A stretch of 64,000 bases of DNA from Enterococcus sp. DIV1094 (lineage in GTDB: Bacteria > Bacillota > Bacilli > Lactobacillales > Enterococcaceae). The position numbers and the translations under genes are program-made. Of the stretch, positions 35,300 to 44,465 are shown piece after piece (position 1 is the first letter of the stretch; every line of letters begins with the position of its first letter). The DNA lies in assembly GCF_017316305.2 (NCBI RefSeq), contig NZ_CP147250.1:2355001-2419000 (forward strand), given 5' to 3'. A model generated the notes under the pieces. The model was not told where the DNA came from, did no database searches, and saw only the letters and a list, made by a program, of their open reading frames with translations.

Positions 35300-36157
35300 G
35301 TGGAAGAAAATCAGAAAATAATAGAGAAAAGAGAGAATACATCGAAAGATTGGGGATTAAGATTCTTCAAAGGGATGTTTATCGGTTCAGGGTTTATCCT
35401 GCCAGGAGTCAGTGGCGGTGCTTTAGCAGCAGTATTCGGGATGTACGAACGGTTGATTTCTTTCTTGGCGCACATCACGAGAAACTTTAAAGAAAATTTC
35501 TTGTTCTTTTTACCAGTTGGTTTAGGCGGTGTCACTGGTGTATTCTTATTGTCTTTTTTAGTTAGTTTTTTACTAGGTGCCTATGAGACAACGATATTGT
35601 GGTTTTTTGTCGGTTGTATCGCCGGAACGGTACCAGCATTGTGGAAAGAATCAGGTAAAAAAGGACGAAATAAAACAGATTTACTCATCATGGTCGTGAC
35701 ATTTATTTTAGGCTATCTTTTCTTATTATATGGCGCACGCCTTTTCGATGGTCAAGTAGAACAAAATGTCTATACTTGGTTGATGGCAGGCGGTTTGATT
35801 GGTCTAGGAATGATCGTTCCTGGGTTAAGCCCATCGAATTTTTTAGTCTATATGGGGCTGTACAAAGCCATGGCGGATGGATTTAAGGAAGTGCGTCTAG
35901 AAGTCATCATTCCTATTGCGATCGGTGGGATCGTGTGTGTCTTAGGTTTATCTAAAGTGATGGACTTTATTTTCTCGAAAGCTTACAGCAAGTTATTCCA
36001 TTTTATTCTAGGCATTGTTTTTGCATCAACGATCATGATCATCCCAACAAATTACAGTGGACTTGGGATTTTAGGTATCTTAGCTTGTCCTGTACTATTC
36101 GTTGCTGGTGCTGCGTTAGGTTGGTGGATGAGCCGTTTAGAAGAGCAGTACAAGTAA
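35300..36157 (+). CDS. popT: DUF368 family membrane protein, undecaprenyl-phosphate flippase (PopT) candidate
   Basis: Polytopic membrane protein of about 285 residues. The family repeats are clear: GSGFILPGVSGGALAAVFGMYERLI in the first half and GLIGLGMIVPGLSPSNFLVYMGLYKAM in the second, giving an inverted-repeat layout. DUF368 proteins have been identified as carriers that return undecaprenyl phosphate across the membrane. The start is uncertain: AAGGAG at 35283-35288 overlaps the GTG at 35288, so the in-frame GTG at 35300 is preferred. It follows the lysozyme-like gene with no terminator seen and may be co-transcribed. Confidence 0.85.
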   Translation: MEENQKIIEKRENTSKDWGLRFFKGMFIGSGFILPGVSGGALAAVFGMYERLISFLAHITRNFKENFLFFLPVGLGGVTGVFLLSFLVSFLLGAYETTILWFFVGCIAGTVPALWKESGKKGRNKTDLLIMVVTFILGYLFLLYGARLFDGQVEQNVYTWLMAGGLIGLGMIVPGLSPSNFLVYMGLYKAMADGFKEVRLEVIIPIAIGGIVCVLGLSKVMDFIFSKAYSKLFHFILGIVFASTIMIIPTNYSGLGILGILACPVLFVAGAALGWWMSRLEEQYK

Positions 36158-36265
36158 AATCATATGAGCGGAAAAAGTCGTGTATTTCGTCGCTTTTCAG
36201 ATAGACGATCAATCAGCTGTAAGATCCACGTATGCTATGGTTAATTTTAAGTCATACATCATATT

Positions 36266-36318
36266 AGATAGAAAGATAGGAAACAGACATACTGTTTTTG
36301 ATTTTTCTATCTTTTTTT
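36266..36318 (+). terminator. Two-stem terminator after popT
   Basis: AGATAGAAA pairs with TTTCTATCT, enclosing AAACAG/CTGTTT, and a run of seven T follows. It lies within the longest reading frame of the next gene, showing that the real start of that gene is further right. Confidence 0.75.
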
Positions 36319-36399
36319 AAAAGTAAAAAAAACAAGTTGTTTTTAATCGTAGAAACAGCTAGACTAATTGGAGTGATTATTTTTGAAAGTTGGCGTGAT

Positions 36400-38769
36400 A
36401 TGGATATGAAAGAATTAAAGGGACTTACAGAAAATGAAGTGAGTCAAAGACGTGCCTCTGGTCAGCAAAATGATTACCAAGAGGATGCAACGAAAAGTAC
36501 GAAACAGATTTTCAGCGATAATATTTTAACGTTATTCAATTTTTTGAACTTAGGAATAGGGCTCTGCTTGTTATTAGTTGGCGCTTATTCAAATATGGCT
36601 TACTTAGCAATCATTTTTGTAAATATCACCATGGGGATCTATCAGGAGATCCATGCGAGAAATCTTGTCCGTCGTTTATCGATTGTTTCTCAAGCTGAAG
36701 TAACCGTAATACGTGATGGAAAAGAGCAGAAGATCGCAACAAAAGAACTGGTCTTAGGCGATCTTGTAAAAATCGGTGCGGGAGAACAAATCCCGTCAGA
36801 TCTACAAGTAGTTAGTGGACGAGCAGAAGCGAATGAAGCCTTATTGACTGGTGAATCTGATCTGATCGTCAAAGAGACAGGGGCGGAATTGCTTTCAGGT
36901 AGTTTCCTTACCAGCGGGTCTGTTTTTGCGACCGTGATTCGTGTCGGGGCAGATAATTATGCTGTCCGATTGACTAATGAAGCAAAAACCCACAAAGAGA
37001 TTCGTTCAGAACTTGTGGAATCAATCAGAAAAGTATCGAAATTTACAAGTTTTGTGATCATTCCTTTAGGGATCATCTTATTCTTGGAAGCTTTGTTCAT
37101 CCGCAATGCGTCGATCCAATTGTCAGTTGTGGCCTCTGCGGCAGCCTTACTGGGAATGTTGCCAAAAGGATTAGTCTTATTGATCAGTATTGCTTTGACG
37201 ACTGGTGTCACTAAACTAGCGAAGAAGCGGATCTTAGTACAAGATATGTACTCGATCGAAACCTTGGCACACGTAGATACATTATGTCTTGATAAAACAG
37301 GGACGATCACTGAAGGGAAAATGAGCATCCAACGAGTAGAACCATTAAATGAAGCTTATGAAAAGATGATCCCTACGATCATGGGTACGTATCTTGCTGA
37401 AAGTAGCGATAACAACGTAACGATGCGTGCGTTAAGAGAGTACTTCGAGATTTCTAATCGCTACGATGTCGGCGAAAAATTAGCTTTTTCATCGGACCGC
37501 AAATGGGGAGCGATGGAATTTCCTGAACTAGGTGTCATCTATGTCGGTGCCCCTGAACGATTGGTAGCAGAAGATCAATTGCCAGAAAGTTTAGTTGAAG
37601 CACAAGCAAATGGATTTCGTGTCTTGATGTTAGGACTGGCGCCGAATCAAACGTTGTCGTCAGCTGAACCTCAAGGAGTCGAACCAATTGCATTATTTGA
37701 AATCGATGACCCAATCCGTAAGAACGCACAAGAAACGTTAGCATACTTGCACGAAGAAGGAGTAGACCTGAAAGTAATTTCTGGAGACAATCCTTTTACA
37801 GTGTCTAATATTGCTCGCCGTGCTGGTTTGCCGAATTATCAATCTTATGTCGATCTGTCTGATTTGACAGAAGAAGCAGAAGTAAGAAAAGCAGCGCACC
37901 AATACACCGTCTTCGGACGAGTAAGTCCGCAACAGAAGAAATTGTTGGTCAACGAGCTGAAAGCAAGTGGACGAACCGTTGCAATGACAGGTGATGGTGT
38001 AAATGACGTATTAGCTTTACGTGAAGCTGACTGTAGCATTGCCATGGCAGAAGGAGACGGAGCGACCCGTCAAATCGCCAATCTTGTCTTGCTTGATTCA
38101 GATTTCACGACATTACCTGAAGTGTTATTTGAAGGACGTCGTGTCGTGAATAATGTGACGAAAGTTTCGGGGATCTTCTTTATCAAGACGATCTATTCAT
38201 TTATCTTATCGATTTTATGTGCAGTAACAGCGATCGGATTTCCGTTTATCCCGATCCAGATCACGTTGATCGATCTTGCGATTGAAGGATATCCATCTTT
38301 CTTCTTATCGTTTGAAAATGACAAACGAAAAGTCGATTATCGTTATCTGCCTACTGCGTTGGTCAATGCTTTACCGAATGCGTTGCTTGTCGCTTTCAAT
38401 ACTGTGGCAATCTACTTGATTGGACATAGTCAAGGATGGACGTCTGGAGAAACGACCACACTGATGTATTATTTGTTGATTGGAATCAGCTGTCTAGCAG
38501 TTATCAAGGCCTGCTTGCCATTCAATCCATTACGGATCTTTTTGGCAGTGACAACAGTGGTCGGTATCTATGTGGCGGCACTACTTTTCCATCATCTATT
38601 AGAAGTCAACCTTGGACTAGGAAGCACTTGGCCTTACTTTATTGGCTTCATGATTTTAAATGTCGCGTTACGTTTGGGCTACTGGAAATTAGGCATTCAA
38701 AACAGATTATTGAATAAAGTAAATGCGAATAAAGCACCTCAAATCAAAGTAAAAGAAAATGTCATTTAA
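36400..38769 (+). CDS. P-type cation ATPase, CtpE-like (Ca2+ transport candidate)
   Basis: Membrane cation pump of 789 residues. Motifs: LLTGESD, CLDKTGTITEGKM with the phosphorylated Asp, and GDGVNDVLALREADCSIAMA, then EGRRVVNNVTKVSGIFFIKT. The GEGRRVINN...FF.KT-like segment and absence of heavy-metal domains resemble mycobacterial CtpE, reported to transport Ca2+; the ion here is inferred. ATG 36400 (or 36406) fits the N-terminus MDMKELKGLTENEVSQR, but its ribosome-binding site is weak (TGGCGTG). The in-frame ATG at 36298 lies in a terminator and is rejected. The gene stands alone. Confidence 0.88.
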   Translation: MDMKELKGLTENEVSQRRASGQQNDYQEDATKSTKQIFSDNILTLFNFLNLGIGLCLLLVGAYSNMAYLAIIFVNITMGIYQEIHARNLVRRLSIVSQAEVTVIRDGKEQKIATKELVLGDLVKIGAGEQIPSDLQVVSGRAEANEALLTGESDLIVKETGAELLSGSFLTSGSVFATVIRVGADNYAVRLTNEAKTHKEIRSELVESIRKVSKFTSFVIIPLGIILFLEALFIRNASIQLSVVASAAALLGMLPKGLVLLISIALTTGVTKLAKKRILVQDMYSIETLAHVDTLCLDKTGTITEGKMSIQRVEPLNEAYEKMIPTIMGTYLAESSDNNVTMRALREYFEISNRYDVGEKLAFSSDRKWGAMEFPELGVIYVGAPERLVAEDQLPESLVEAQANGFRVLMLGLAPNQTLSSAEPQGVEPIALFEIDDPIRKNAQETLAYLHEEGVDLKVISGDNPFTVSNIARRAGLPNYQSYVDLSDLTEEAEVRKAAHQYTVFGRVSPQQKKLLVNELKASGRTVAMTGDGVNDVLALREADCSIAMAEGDGATRQIANLVLLDSDFTTLPEVLFEGRRVVNNVTKVSGIFFIKTIYSFILSILCAVTAIGFPFIPIQITLIDLAIEGYPSFFLSFENDKRKVDYRYLPTALVNALPNALLVAFNTVAIYLIGHSQGWTSGETTTLMYYLLIGISCLAVIKACLPFNPLRIFLAVTTVVGIYVAALLFHHLLEVNLGLGSTWPYFIGFMILNVALRLGYWKLGIQNRLLNKVNANKAPQIKVKENVI

Positions 38770-38784
38770 TCCGGTATCTATCAC

Positions 38785-38812
38785 TTGAAAAAGTATAGGA
38801 TTATGGTACAAT
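38785..38812 (+). promoter_or_regulatory. Promoter before dnaG-rpoD
   Basis: TTGAAA at 38785-38790 and TACAAT at 38807-38812, spacer 16. A strong terminator begins only about 25 bases after the -10 box. Confidence 0.55.
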
Positions 38813-38836
38813 GAAACATGTATAATTGTGTCCTTT

Positions 38837-38872
38837 AAAATCGCACTGATTTTCGTTAGTGCGATTTTTTAC
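38837..38872 (+). terminator. Terminator in the dnaG leader
   Basis: AAAATCGCACT pairs with AGTGCGATTTT across a 10-base loop, T-run after. It lies between the promoter at 38785 and dnaG, so it either attenuates the operon or terminates a very short RNA. Confidence 0.8.
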
Positions 38873-38937
38873 CGGTTATTCTCCTGAAATGTCTTGTCAA
38901 TGAGTATGAGATATCAACTAATGCAGGGGGTGAGAAG

Positions 38938-40776
38938 ATGGCTCAAAGGATTCCTCAAGAGACCATTGAAACGATTCGTAATCAAACGAATATCGTTGAG
39001 GTGATTGGGCAATACGTCCAGTTAAAAAAATCTGGGAAAAATTATTTAGGTCTCTGTCCTTTTCACGAAGAACGCACACCGTCGTTTTCGGTTGCAGAAG
39101 ATAAGCAGATTTTTCATTGCTTTGGCTGTGGAAAAGGTGGTAATGTCTTTACGTTTCTTCAAGAATTGGAAGGTTTGTCGTTTCCTGAAGCAGTGATCAA
39201 GGTAGCGGATCTAGAACAGATCCAGCTCGAAGATCAATGGCGTCAACAAACGCTGACTACTCCAACAGATACAGCAACCGGCAAACTGATTGCGGCCCAT
39301 GAAAAAGCGGTTGAAGTGTATCATCACATGCTGTTACACACTAAAGTAGGTGAGCCAGCCTTAAACTACTTACTCGAACGTGGCTTGACGATCGAATTGA
39401 TCGAAGAATTCAACATCGGTTTTTCACCAAATGAACGCTCATTTTTACAGCAAGTATTCCAAAATGAAGCGTACTCTGAGGAAGTGCTCAAACAATCCGG
39501 TTTGTTTGTTACGCATGATGATGGTCGGATGTCGGATCGTTTTTATCAGCGGATCATGTTTCCGCTTCGTAATGGACAAGGTCGTACGATCGGTTTTTCT
39601 GGTCGTTATTTGCCTGGTGAACATGATACGAAAGATCAACCCAAATATTTGAACAGCCCTGAAACGGAACTGTTCAACAAAAGGCAAGTATTGTTCAACT
39701 TAGACAAAGCCCGTAGTGAGATCCGCAAGTCGGGTGAGATCATCTTATTCGAAGGCTTCATGGATGTTATCGCTGCTTGGCAAGCGGGTGTGAAGACTGG
39801 TTTGGCCTCCATGGGAACAAGTTTAACAACGCAACAGATCCAACAGATGGAAAAATTAACAAAAGAATTAGTGTTTTGTTATGATGGTGACCGTGCCGGC
39901 GTCGAAGCAACCAATCGAGGAATCGAATTGCTGCGTCAAAATAGCCGAATGCAACTGTCCGTTGTGGCGATCCCAGAAAAGCTCGATCCGGATGAATATT
40001 TGAGAAAGTACGGGGAAGAGGCTTTTCAAGAATTGGTTTTACATGGACGAGAAACCATTTTTGCTTTTAAATCACGTTATTTGAAGCATGAAAAAAACCT
40101 AGAAAATGAAAAAGACAAAATCGAATATCTTGAAGCAGTATTAAGTGAGTTGAGTAAGGTTGTTTCGCCGATTGAGCAAGACATGTATTTGACGCAGTTA
40201 TCAGCAGAATTTCAGCTGAGTCGTGAAACGATGCAAAAACAAATACGGGATCTGCGACGAAAGAATCAGCCAAGTAAGCAAGAGCCATCGCAACCAGCAG
40301 CAGAAGCGCCGGTCGTAAAATCTGGTACAGTCAGACAAAAACGACCATTATCGCAGGTTGAAAAGGCAGAACAGATGCTGTTGTATCGAGCGTTCAAAGA
40401 ACTTGCTGTGCGTAATCTACTCAAGGAACAAGGCGTTCAATTTATTCATGATACTTACGCAGAGATTTATTTTTTATTTGATGCGTACGTATCTCAAAAT
40501 GGAGAATTCAAACTTGCGGAGTTTTTAGACTTTTTGCAAGATGAAAATTTAAGGCGGATAGTGGTCGAGATCGAATATATGCGAATGGCTGAAGAAAGTA
40601 CGCCACGTGAGATCCAAGACTTGCTGAGAGTGATCAGTAAATCGGGCTTAGCTGAAGAAATCATAACGAAAAAACAGATGCAGCAAGAAGCACGACGAAC
40701 AGGGAACAAGCAGTTAGAATTGGAATTGACGATTGAGATCATTAATTTAACGAAACAGTTAAAACAAGCCGAATAG
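38938..40776 (+). CDS. dnaG: DNA primase
   Basis: Synthesises RNA primers at the replication fork; 612 residues, normal length. N-terminal zinc finger (CPFHEERTPSFSVAEDKQIF, then HCFGCGKGGN), the RNA-polymerase core with SGRYLPG, the TOPRIM domain starting IILFEGFMDVIAAWQAG with the acidic YDGDRAG motif, and a C-terminal helicase-interaction domain. ATG 38938 follows GGGGGTGAG. It is followed by rpoD after 23 bases, the conserved macromolecular-synthesis order of Firmicutes. Confidence 0.97.
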   Translation: MAQRIPQETIETIRNQTNIVEVIGQYVQLKKSGKNYLGLCPFHEERTPSFSVAEDKQIFHCFGCGKGGNVFTFLQELEGLSFPEAVIKVADLEQIQLEDQWRQQTLTTPTDTATGKLIAAHEKAVEVYHHMLLHTKVGEPALNYLLERGLTIELIEEFNIGFSPNERSFLQQVFQNEAYSEEVLKQSGLFVTHDDGRMSDRFYQRIMFPLRNGQGRTIGFSGRYLPGEHDTKDQPKYLNSPETELFNKRQVLFNLDKARSEIRKSGEIILFEGFMDVIAAWQAGVKTGLASMGTSLTTQQIQQMEKLTKELVFCYDGDRAGVEATNRGIELLRQNSRMQLSVVAIPEKLDPDEYLRKYGEEAFQELVLHGRETIFAFKSRYLKHEKNLENEKDKIEYLEAVLSELSKVVSPIEQDMYLTQLSAEFQLSRETMQKQIRDLRRKNQPSKQEPSQPAAEAPVVKSGTVRQKRPLSQVEKAEQMLLYRAFKELAVRNLLKEQGVQFIHDTYAEIYFLFDAYVSQNGEFKLAEFLDFLQDENLRRIVVEIEYMRMAEESTPREIQDLLRVISKSGLAEEIITKKQMQQEARRTGNKQLELELTIEIINLTKQLKQAE

Positions 40777-40799
40777 CTACTTAAAGGGGGCCTTCTTTT

Positions 40800-41909
40800 A
40801 TGGCAAATGGAACAGATGTTAAAAAATATGAAGCAGCAGTGGCAGCATTCATTAAAGAAAATAAACCAAAAGGGCAAGTGATTTATGATGATTTATCAAA
40901 TAAACTTGCGACACCATTCACTTTAAATGCAGATGAAATGGATAAGTTGATCCAAAAAGTGGAGGACGCAGGTATCAGCGTCGTTGACGAAAATGGTGAA
41001 CCATCGATCCATAGTCTGAAAAGTGCAGAGAAAAAAGCAGAACAAGCAAAAACAGAAGACCTTTCTGCACCGACAGGCGTAAAAATCAATGATCCTGTTC
41101 GGATGTACCTCAAAGAAATTGGCCGCGTCTCCCTTTTAACTGCAGAAGAAGAAGTAGCATTAGCATTGAAGATCGAAGAAGGTGACCAAGAAGCAAAACA
41201 ACGCTTGGCTGAAGCTAACCTTCGTTTAGTCGTAAGTATTGCCAAAAGATATGTTGGTCGTGGTATGCAGTTCTTAGATCTGATCCAAGAAGGTAACATG
41301 GGATTGATGAAAGCTGTTGAGAAATTTGACTATCGTAAAGGATTCAAATTTTCAACTTACGCTACTTGGTGGATCCGTCAAGCCATCACACGTGCGATCG
41401 CTGACCAAGCTCGTACGATCCGTATCCCGGTGCATATGGTCGAAACAATCAATAAATTGATTCGTATCCAACGTCAGTTACTACAAGACTTAGGAAGAGA
41501 ACCAACGCCAGAAGAGATCGGTGCTGAAATGGACCTTCCTACAGAAAAAGTACGCGAGATCTTAAAAATCGCTCAAGAGCCTGTTTCATTAGAAACGCCG
41601 ATCGGTGAAGAGGACGACTCACACTTAGGCGATTTTATCGAGGACCAAGAAGCAACTAGTCCTGCGGAACATGCGGCATATGAATTGTTAAAAGAGCAAT
41701 TAGAAGATGTTTTAGATACTTTGACTGACCGTGAAGAGAATGTCTTACGTTTGCGTTTTGGCTTAGATGACGGCCGTACACGTACCTTGGAAGAAGTGGG
41801 TAAAGTCTTTGGGGTAACTCGTGAACGTATCCGACAAATCGAAGCAAAAGCGTTGAGAAAACTTCGCCATCCATCTCGTTCAAAACAATTAAAAGATTTC
41901 TTGGAATAA
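40800..41909 (+). CDS. rpoD: RNA polymerase primary sigma factor (sigma-A/RpoD)
   Basis: Vegetative sigma factor of 369 residues. Region 1.1 ([18 protein letters not shown]), region 1.2 with [11 protein letters not shown], region 2 with the -10 recognition segment ([20 protein letters not shown]), region 3, and region 4 helix-turn-helix ([20 protein letters not shown]) are all present. ATG 40800 follows AAGGGGG. It forms an operon with dnaG and ends before a terminator at 41962. Confidence 0.97.
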   Translation: MANGTDVKKYEAAVAAFIKENKPKGQVIYDDLSNKLATPFTLNADEMDKLIQKVEDAGISVVDENGEPSIHSLKSAEKKAEQAKTEDLSAPTGVKINDPVRMYLKEIGRVSLLTAEEEVALALKIEEGDQEAKQRLAEANLRLVVSIAKRYVGRGMQFLDLIQEGNMGLMKAVEKFDYRKGFKFSTYATWWIRQAITRAIADQARTIRIPVHMVETINKLIRIQRQLLQDLGREPTPEEIGAEMDLPTEKVREILKIAQEPVSLETPIGEEDDSHLGDFIEDQEATSPAEHAAYELLKEQLEDVLDTLTDREENVLRLRFGLDDGRTRTLEEVGKVFGVTRERIRQIEAKALRKLRHPSRSKQLKDFLE

Positions 41910-41961
41910 GCAAGAAATGATTTTTTAGCAAAAAGGCAAACTATTTTGCTTGAATGATCGT

Positions 41962-42010
41962 AAACCCTCAAAGTAGGAGATCTCTCCGGCTGTTGAGGGT
42001 TTGTTTTTTA
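41962..42010 (+). terminator. Rho-independent terminator
   Basis: AAACCCTCAA pairs with TTGAGGGTTT, followed by GTTTTTT. It ends the dnaG-rpoD operon. Confidence 0.85.
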
Positions 42011-42130
42011 TCGAACGATTCAAATGACTTTCAACAAACGTTCGTTTAAACAGGTTAGTTTATTACATCGGTTATTTATTTTTCGTTGAATAACTTATTT
42101 GTTTTTTTATAAAATCCTCATGATATCCTA

Positions 42131-42159
42131 TTGGCGTGTGGGTAAGATTATGGTAGATT
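42131..42159 (+). promoter_or_regulatory. Promoter of the mapZ-like gene
   Basis: TTGGCG at 42131-42136 and TAGATT at 42154-42159 with a 17-base spacer. Confidence 0.45.
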
Positions 42160-42198
42160 TAATGGTAGCGAAAACCTAGTAAAGGAGCCGATCGCTAA

Positions 42199-44241
42199 GT
42201 GATTAAGAAATGTCCAAAATGTGGATCAGAAGAAATCAAAGATCAAACGAAATGTCCAAAATGTGACTTTGAACCACAACAAGATGAACTGACACAATTA
42301 CCTGAATCAGATGATAATCAATCGTCAGATGAAACATCTGAGGAAGTTTATCCAGACAGTATCGTAAATGATCCAATCGAATGGTCAGAACTAAAAGATC
42401 TGCCATTGGAGTCTGTCATGGAATTATTTGACTCAACTGACACGAGCAATGAATCTAAGGATGAACCAACAGATAAAAAAGAAACCACCCATCTTGACGA
42501 AAAAAAGGCGGATGCAGACAGCGTTGCTACATCTGAGCAAATCGAAAAAGCCCAACAGAAAAAACGGGTGGCTGAACTAAAAGAGGCAGTGAATAGTGAA
42601 GAAGAAAATTCCATTTTAGCTGCTTATATCAAAGCACACCGAGAAGATACAACAGAAGAACATGCCAAAGAGCTGCTTCGAATGATCGAAACAGCGGCGG
42701 CAACGGGTGAGGATTCAGTCGATATTCGTTTGTCGGAAGACACAAGCGACCAAGTTGTTCCTGAAAAATCTCAAGCGGATGCAACAAAAGAGTTACCAGT
42801 AGAAGAAACAACTGAAGAAGAAACAATCATTGAAGATAAAGCGGTCGAAGATTCTTCAACAAGTACAGTAGAAAAAGTAGACGTAACGACAAACATAGAA
42901 GAAAATGATCCAGTTTCTACGGAAGAACCGACAGAAGAGGAAATTTCTAAGGTTGAAAGTACAGAAGCTGAGTTAACCGATGCGCCGCAAACGATAGAAT
43001 CTCCTGAAACAACTGAGGCGGTGGAAACACCCGCTGAACAGCCAATAGTGGAGAAACAAGAAGCAAGTAGTGCATCGATCAAAAACGAAGAATCACCAAA
43101 TGATCGAGGACCAAAGAAATCTAAAAAAGGTCTATATCTGACAAGTGCGGCAGTACTTTTGCTTGGTGCAGGTGGTTGGTTCTATTATGATCATCAGCAA
43201 AAAGTCCAAGCAGAAATCGCGGCAGAAACACAACGAAAACAAGATAAAATAGCTGATTTACAATCAGACTTATCTGCCTTTTATCTAGATGATGATGAAC
43301 AGTTTATTCGTACAAGTATGATCAATCAAGACTTGTCAAAATTAAGAGCTTCATTGAATGAAGTCAAAGACGAAAAAGGCTATGAAGAGCTGGAAAATAA
43401 CTTTGAAGACATCCAATCAAAGATCAAACAGATCCAAACTGTCAACGAATGGTTTACGACACCTGTGATCGAAGATGACCAATTGATTGCAGAACCAAAA
43501 CTAAAAGCTGATCAAGCAGTCCAAACAATCGATACAGAAGATACAGCTTTTGGACAATTGATCGACAAAGCAGTCGCTGAAGCAACAGACCAATACCAAC
43601 AACTACAAACAGCTAAAGAAAAGACTGCGGTTGTTTATGCAGATGGAAAAGTCAAAGATTCAGCGACGAAAGAGCAGTACGATTCTGCAAAAGCCGAAGT
43701 TGCGAAAGTGAAAAATGCAGAGTTAGTCAAAGAACTTGTGACTCAACTAGATAAAGTCAATGAAACATTAACGAAAAAAGAAGAAGCGAAAAAGGCTGAA
43801 GAAGCGAAGAAAGCAGAAGAAGCCAGAAAAGCAGAAGAAGCAAAACAAGCGCAAGCACAAGCTGAAGCACAAGAACAAGCCGACGCAGCTGCCCAACAGC
43901 AAACGGAGTCAACACAAACGACTCCAGCGACAAACGCAGCAAACCGACCAATCATGGAAACAAGGGCTAGTGACGTGGCAGATGCTTCAAATCCGGCTTG
44001 GAATTGGGCGCCTGGAGTCAAAGAACAAGTGATCGCAACTAGCATTGCCCGAGGATATATCGTTGAAGGTGGCTATAGATTAGAGAAAGCTCGCATCGAA
44101 AACGGCGAAGGCTACTATAACCTTTATGCGACTTCTACTAAATCATCCTTGATGAATGGCATCGGCGAGAGTGCGTTACCATTTTATATCGTTACGATAA
44201 ATTGTAAAACTGGCTGGTTTGGCGGCAACGGGAGTAATTAG
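42199..44241 (+). CDS. mapZ: MapZ-like cell division site-positioning protein with N-terminal zinc ribbon
   Basis: Bitopic membrane protein of 680 residues. Residues 1-25 hold a zinc ribbon (CPKCG...CPKCD, two CxxC pairs). Residues 26-305 are very acidic and Thr/Glu/Ser-rich. A basic SKKSKKG precedes the membrane segment (about 312-330, LYLTSAAVLLLGAGGWFYY). The outside part has a helical coiled domain (about 335-520), an Ala/Glu/Lys repeat (KKAEEA units, about 528-550), a Gln/Thr linker and a C-terminal folded domain (NPAWNWAPGVKEQVI to the end). This order matches MapZ of streptococci and enterococci, which marks midcell ahead of FtsZ. Start GTG 42199 is 12 bases after AAAGGAG. Identification is by architecture and the C-terminal domain. 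Confidence 0.75.
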   Translation: MIKKCPKCGSEEIKDQTKCPKCDFEPQQDELTQLPESDDNQSSDETSEEVYPDSIVNDPIEWSELKDLPLESVMELFDSTDTSNESKDEPTDKKETTHLDEKKADADSVATSEQIEKAQQKKRVAELKEAVNSEEENSILAAYIKAHREDTTEEHAKELLRMIETAAATGEDSVDIRLSEDTSDQVVPEKSQADATKELPVEETTEEETIIEDKAVEDSSTSTVEKVDVTTNIEENDPVSTEEPTEEEISKVESTEAELTDAPQTIESPETTEAVETPAEQPIVEKQEASSASIKNEESPNDRGPKKSKKGLYLTSAAVLLLGAGGWFYYDHQQKVQAEIAAETQRKQDKIADLQSDLSAFYLDDDEQFIRTSMINQDLSKLRASLNEVKDEKGYEELENNFEDIQSKIKQIQTVNEWFTTPVIEDDQLIAEPKLKADQAVQTIDTEDTAFGQLIDKAVAEATDQYQQLQTAKEKTAVVYADGKVKDSATKEQYDSAKAEVAKVKNAELVKELVTQLDKVNETLTKKEEAKKAEEAKKAEEARKAEEAKQAQAQAEAQEQADAAAQQQTESTQTTPATNAANRPIMETRASDVADASNPAWNWAPGVKEQVIATSIARGYIVEGGYRLEKARIENGEGYYNLYATSTKSSLMNGIGESALPFYIVTINCKTGWFGGNGSN

Positions 44242-44291
44242 ATCAGTGGTCTGATAGCCTCCAAAACGCATGAATGCTTCTGTTACAACAT

Positions 44292-44348
44292 TAAAAATAG
44301 GCCGTAGAATCCAAAATATGAGGATATTTCGGATTTTACGGCTTATTC
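44292..44348 (+). terminator. Terminator with imperfect stem
   Basis: AATAGGCCGTAGAATCC pairs imperfectly with GGATTTTACGGCTTATT. It lies between mapZ and cvfB. Confidence 0.65.
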
Positions 44349-44465
44349 TGACTGAACATTGTCAACGCAACCTTTTATGGAGAATCTCTATCCATTAAGA
44401 AGCCGTTATGTTATGATAGCAAAGAAATGTTGGAATACAGAGGCCTTTTAGAAAAGGAGAAGAAA

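Noticed and set aside
36298..36399. N-terminal extension of the CtpE-like ATPase
   Set aside because: The extra 34 codons begin inside a two-stem terminator and do not fit the family's N-terminus.
43780..43870. Short tandem repeat, considered as a possible CRISPR or satellite
   Set aside because: It is in frame and encodes the KKAEEA stalk of the MapZ-like protein; no spacers.
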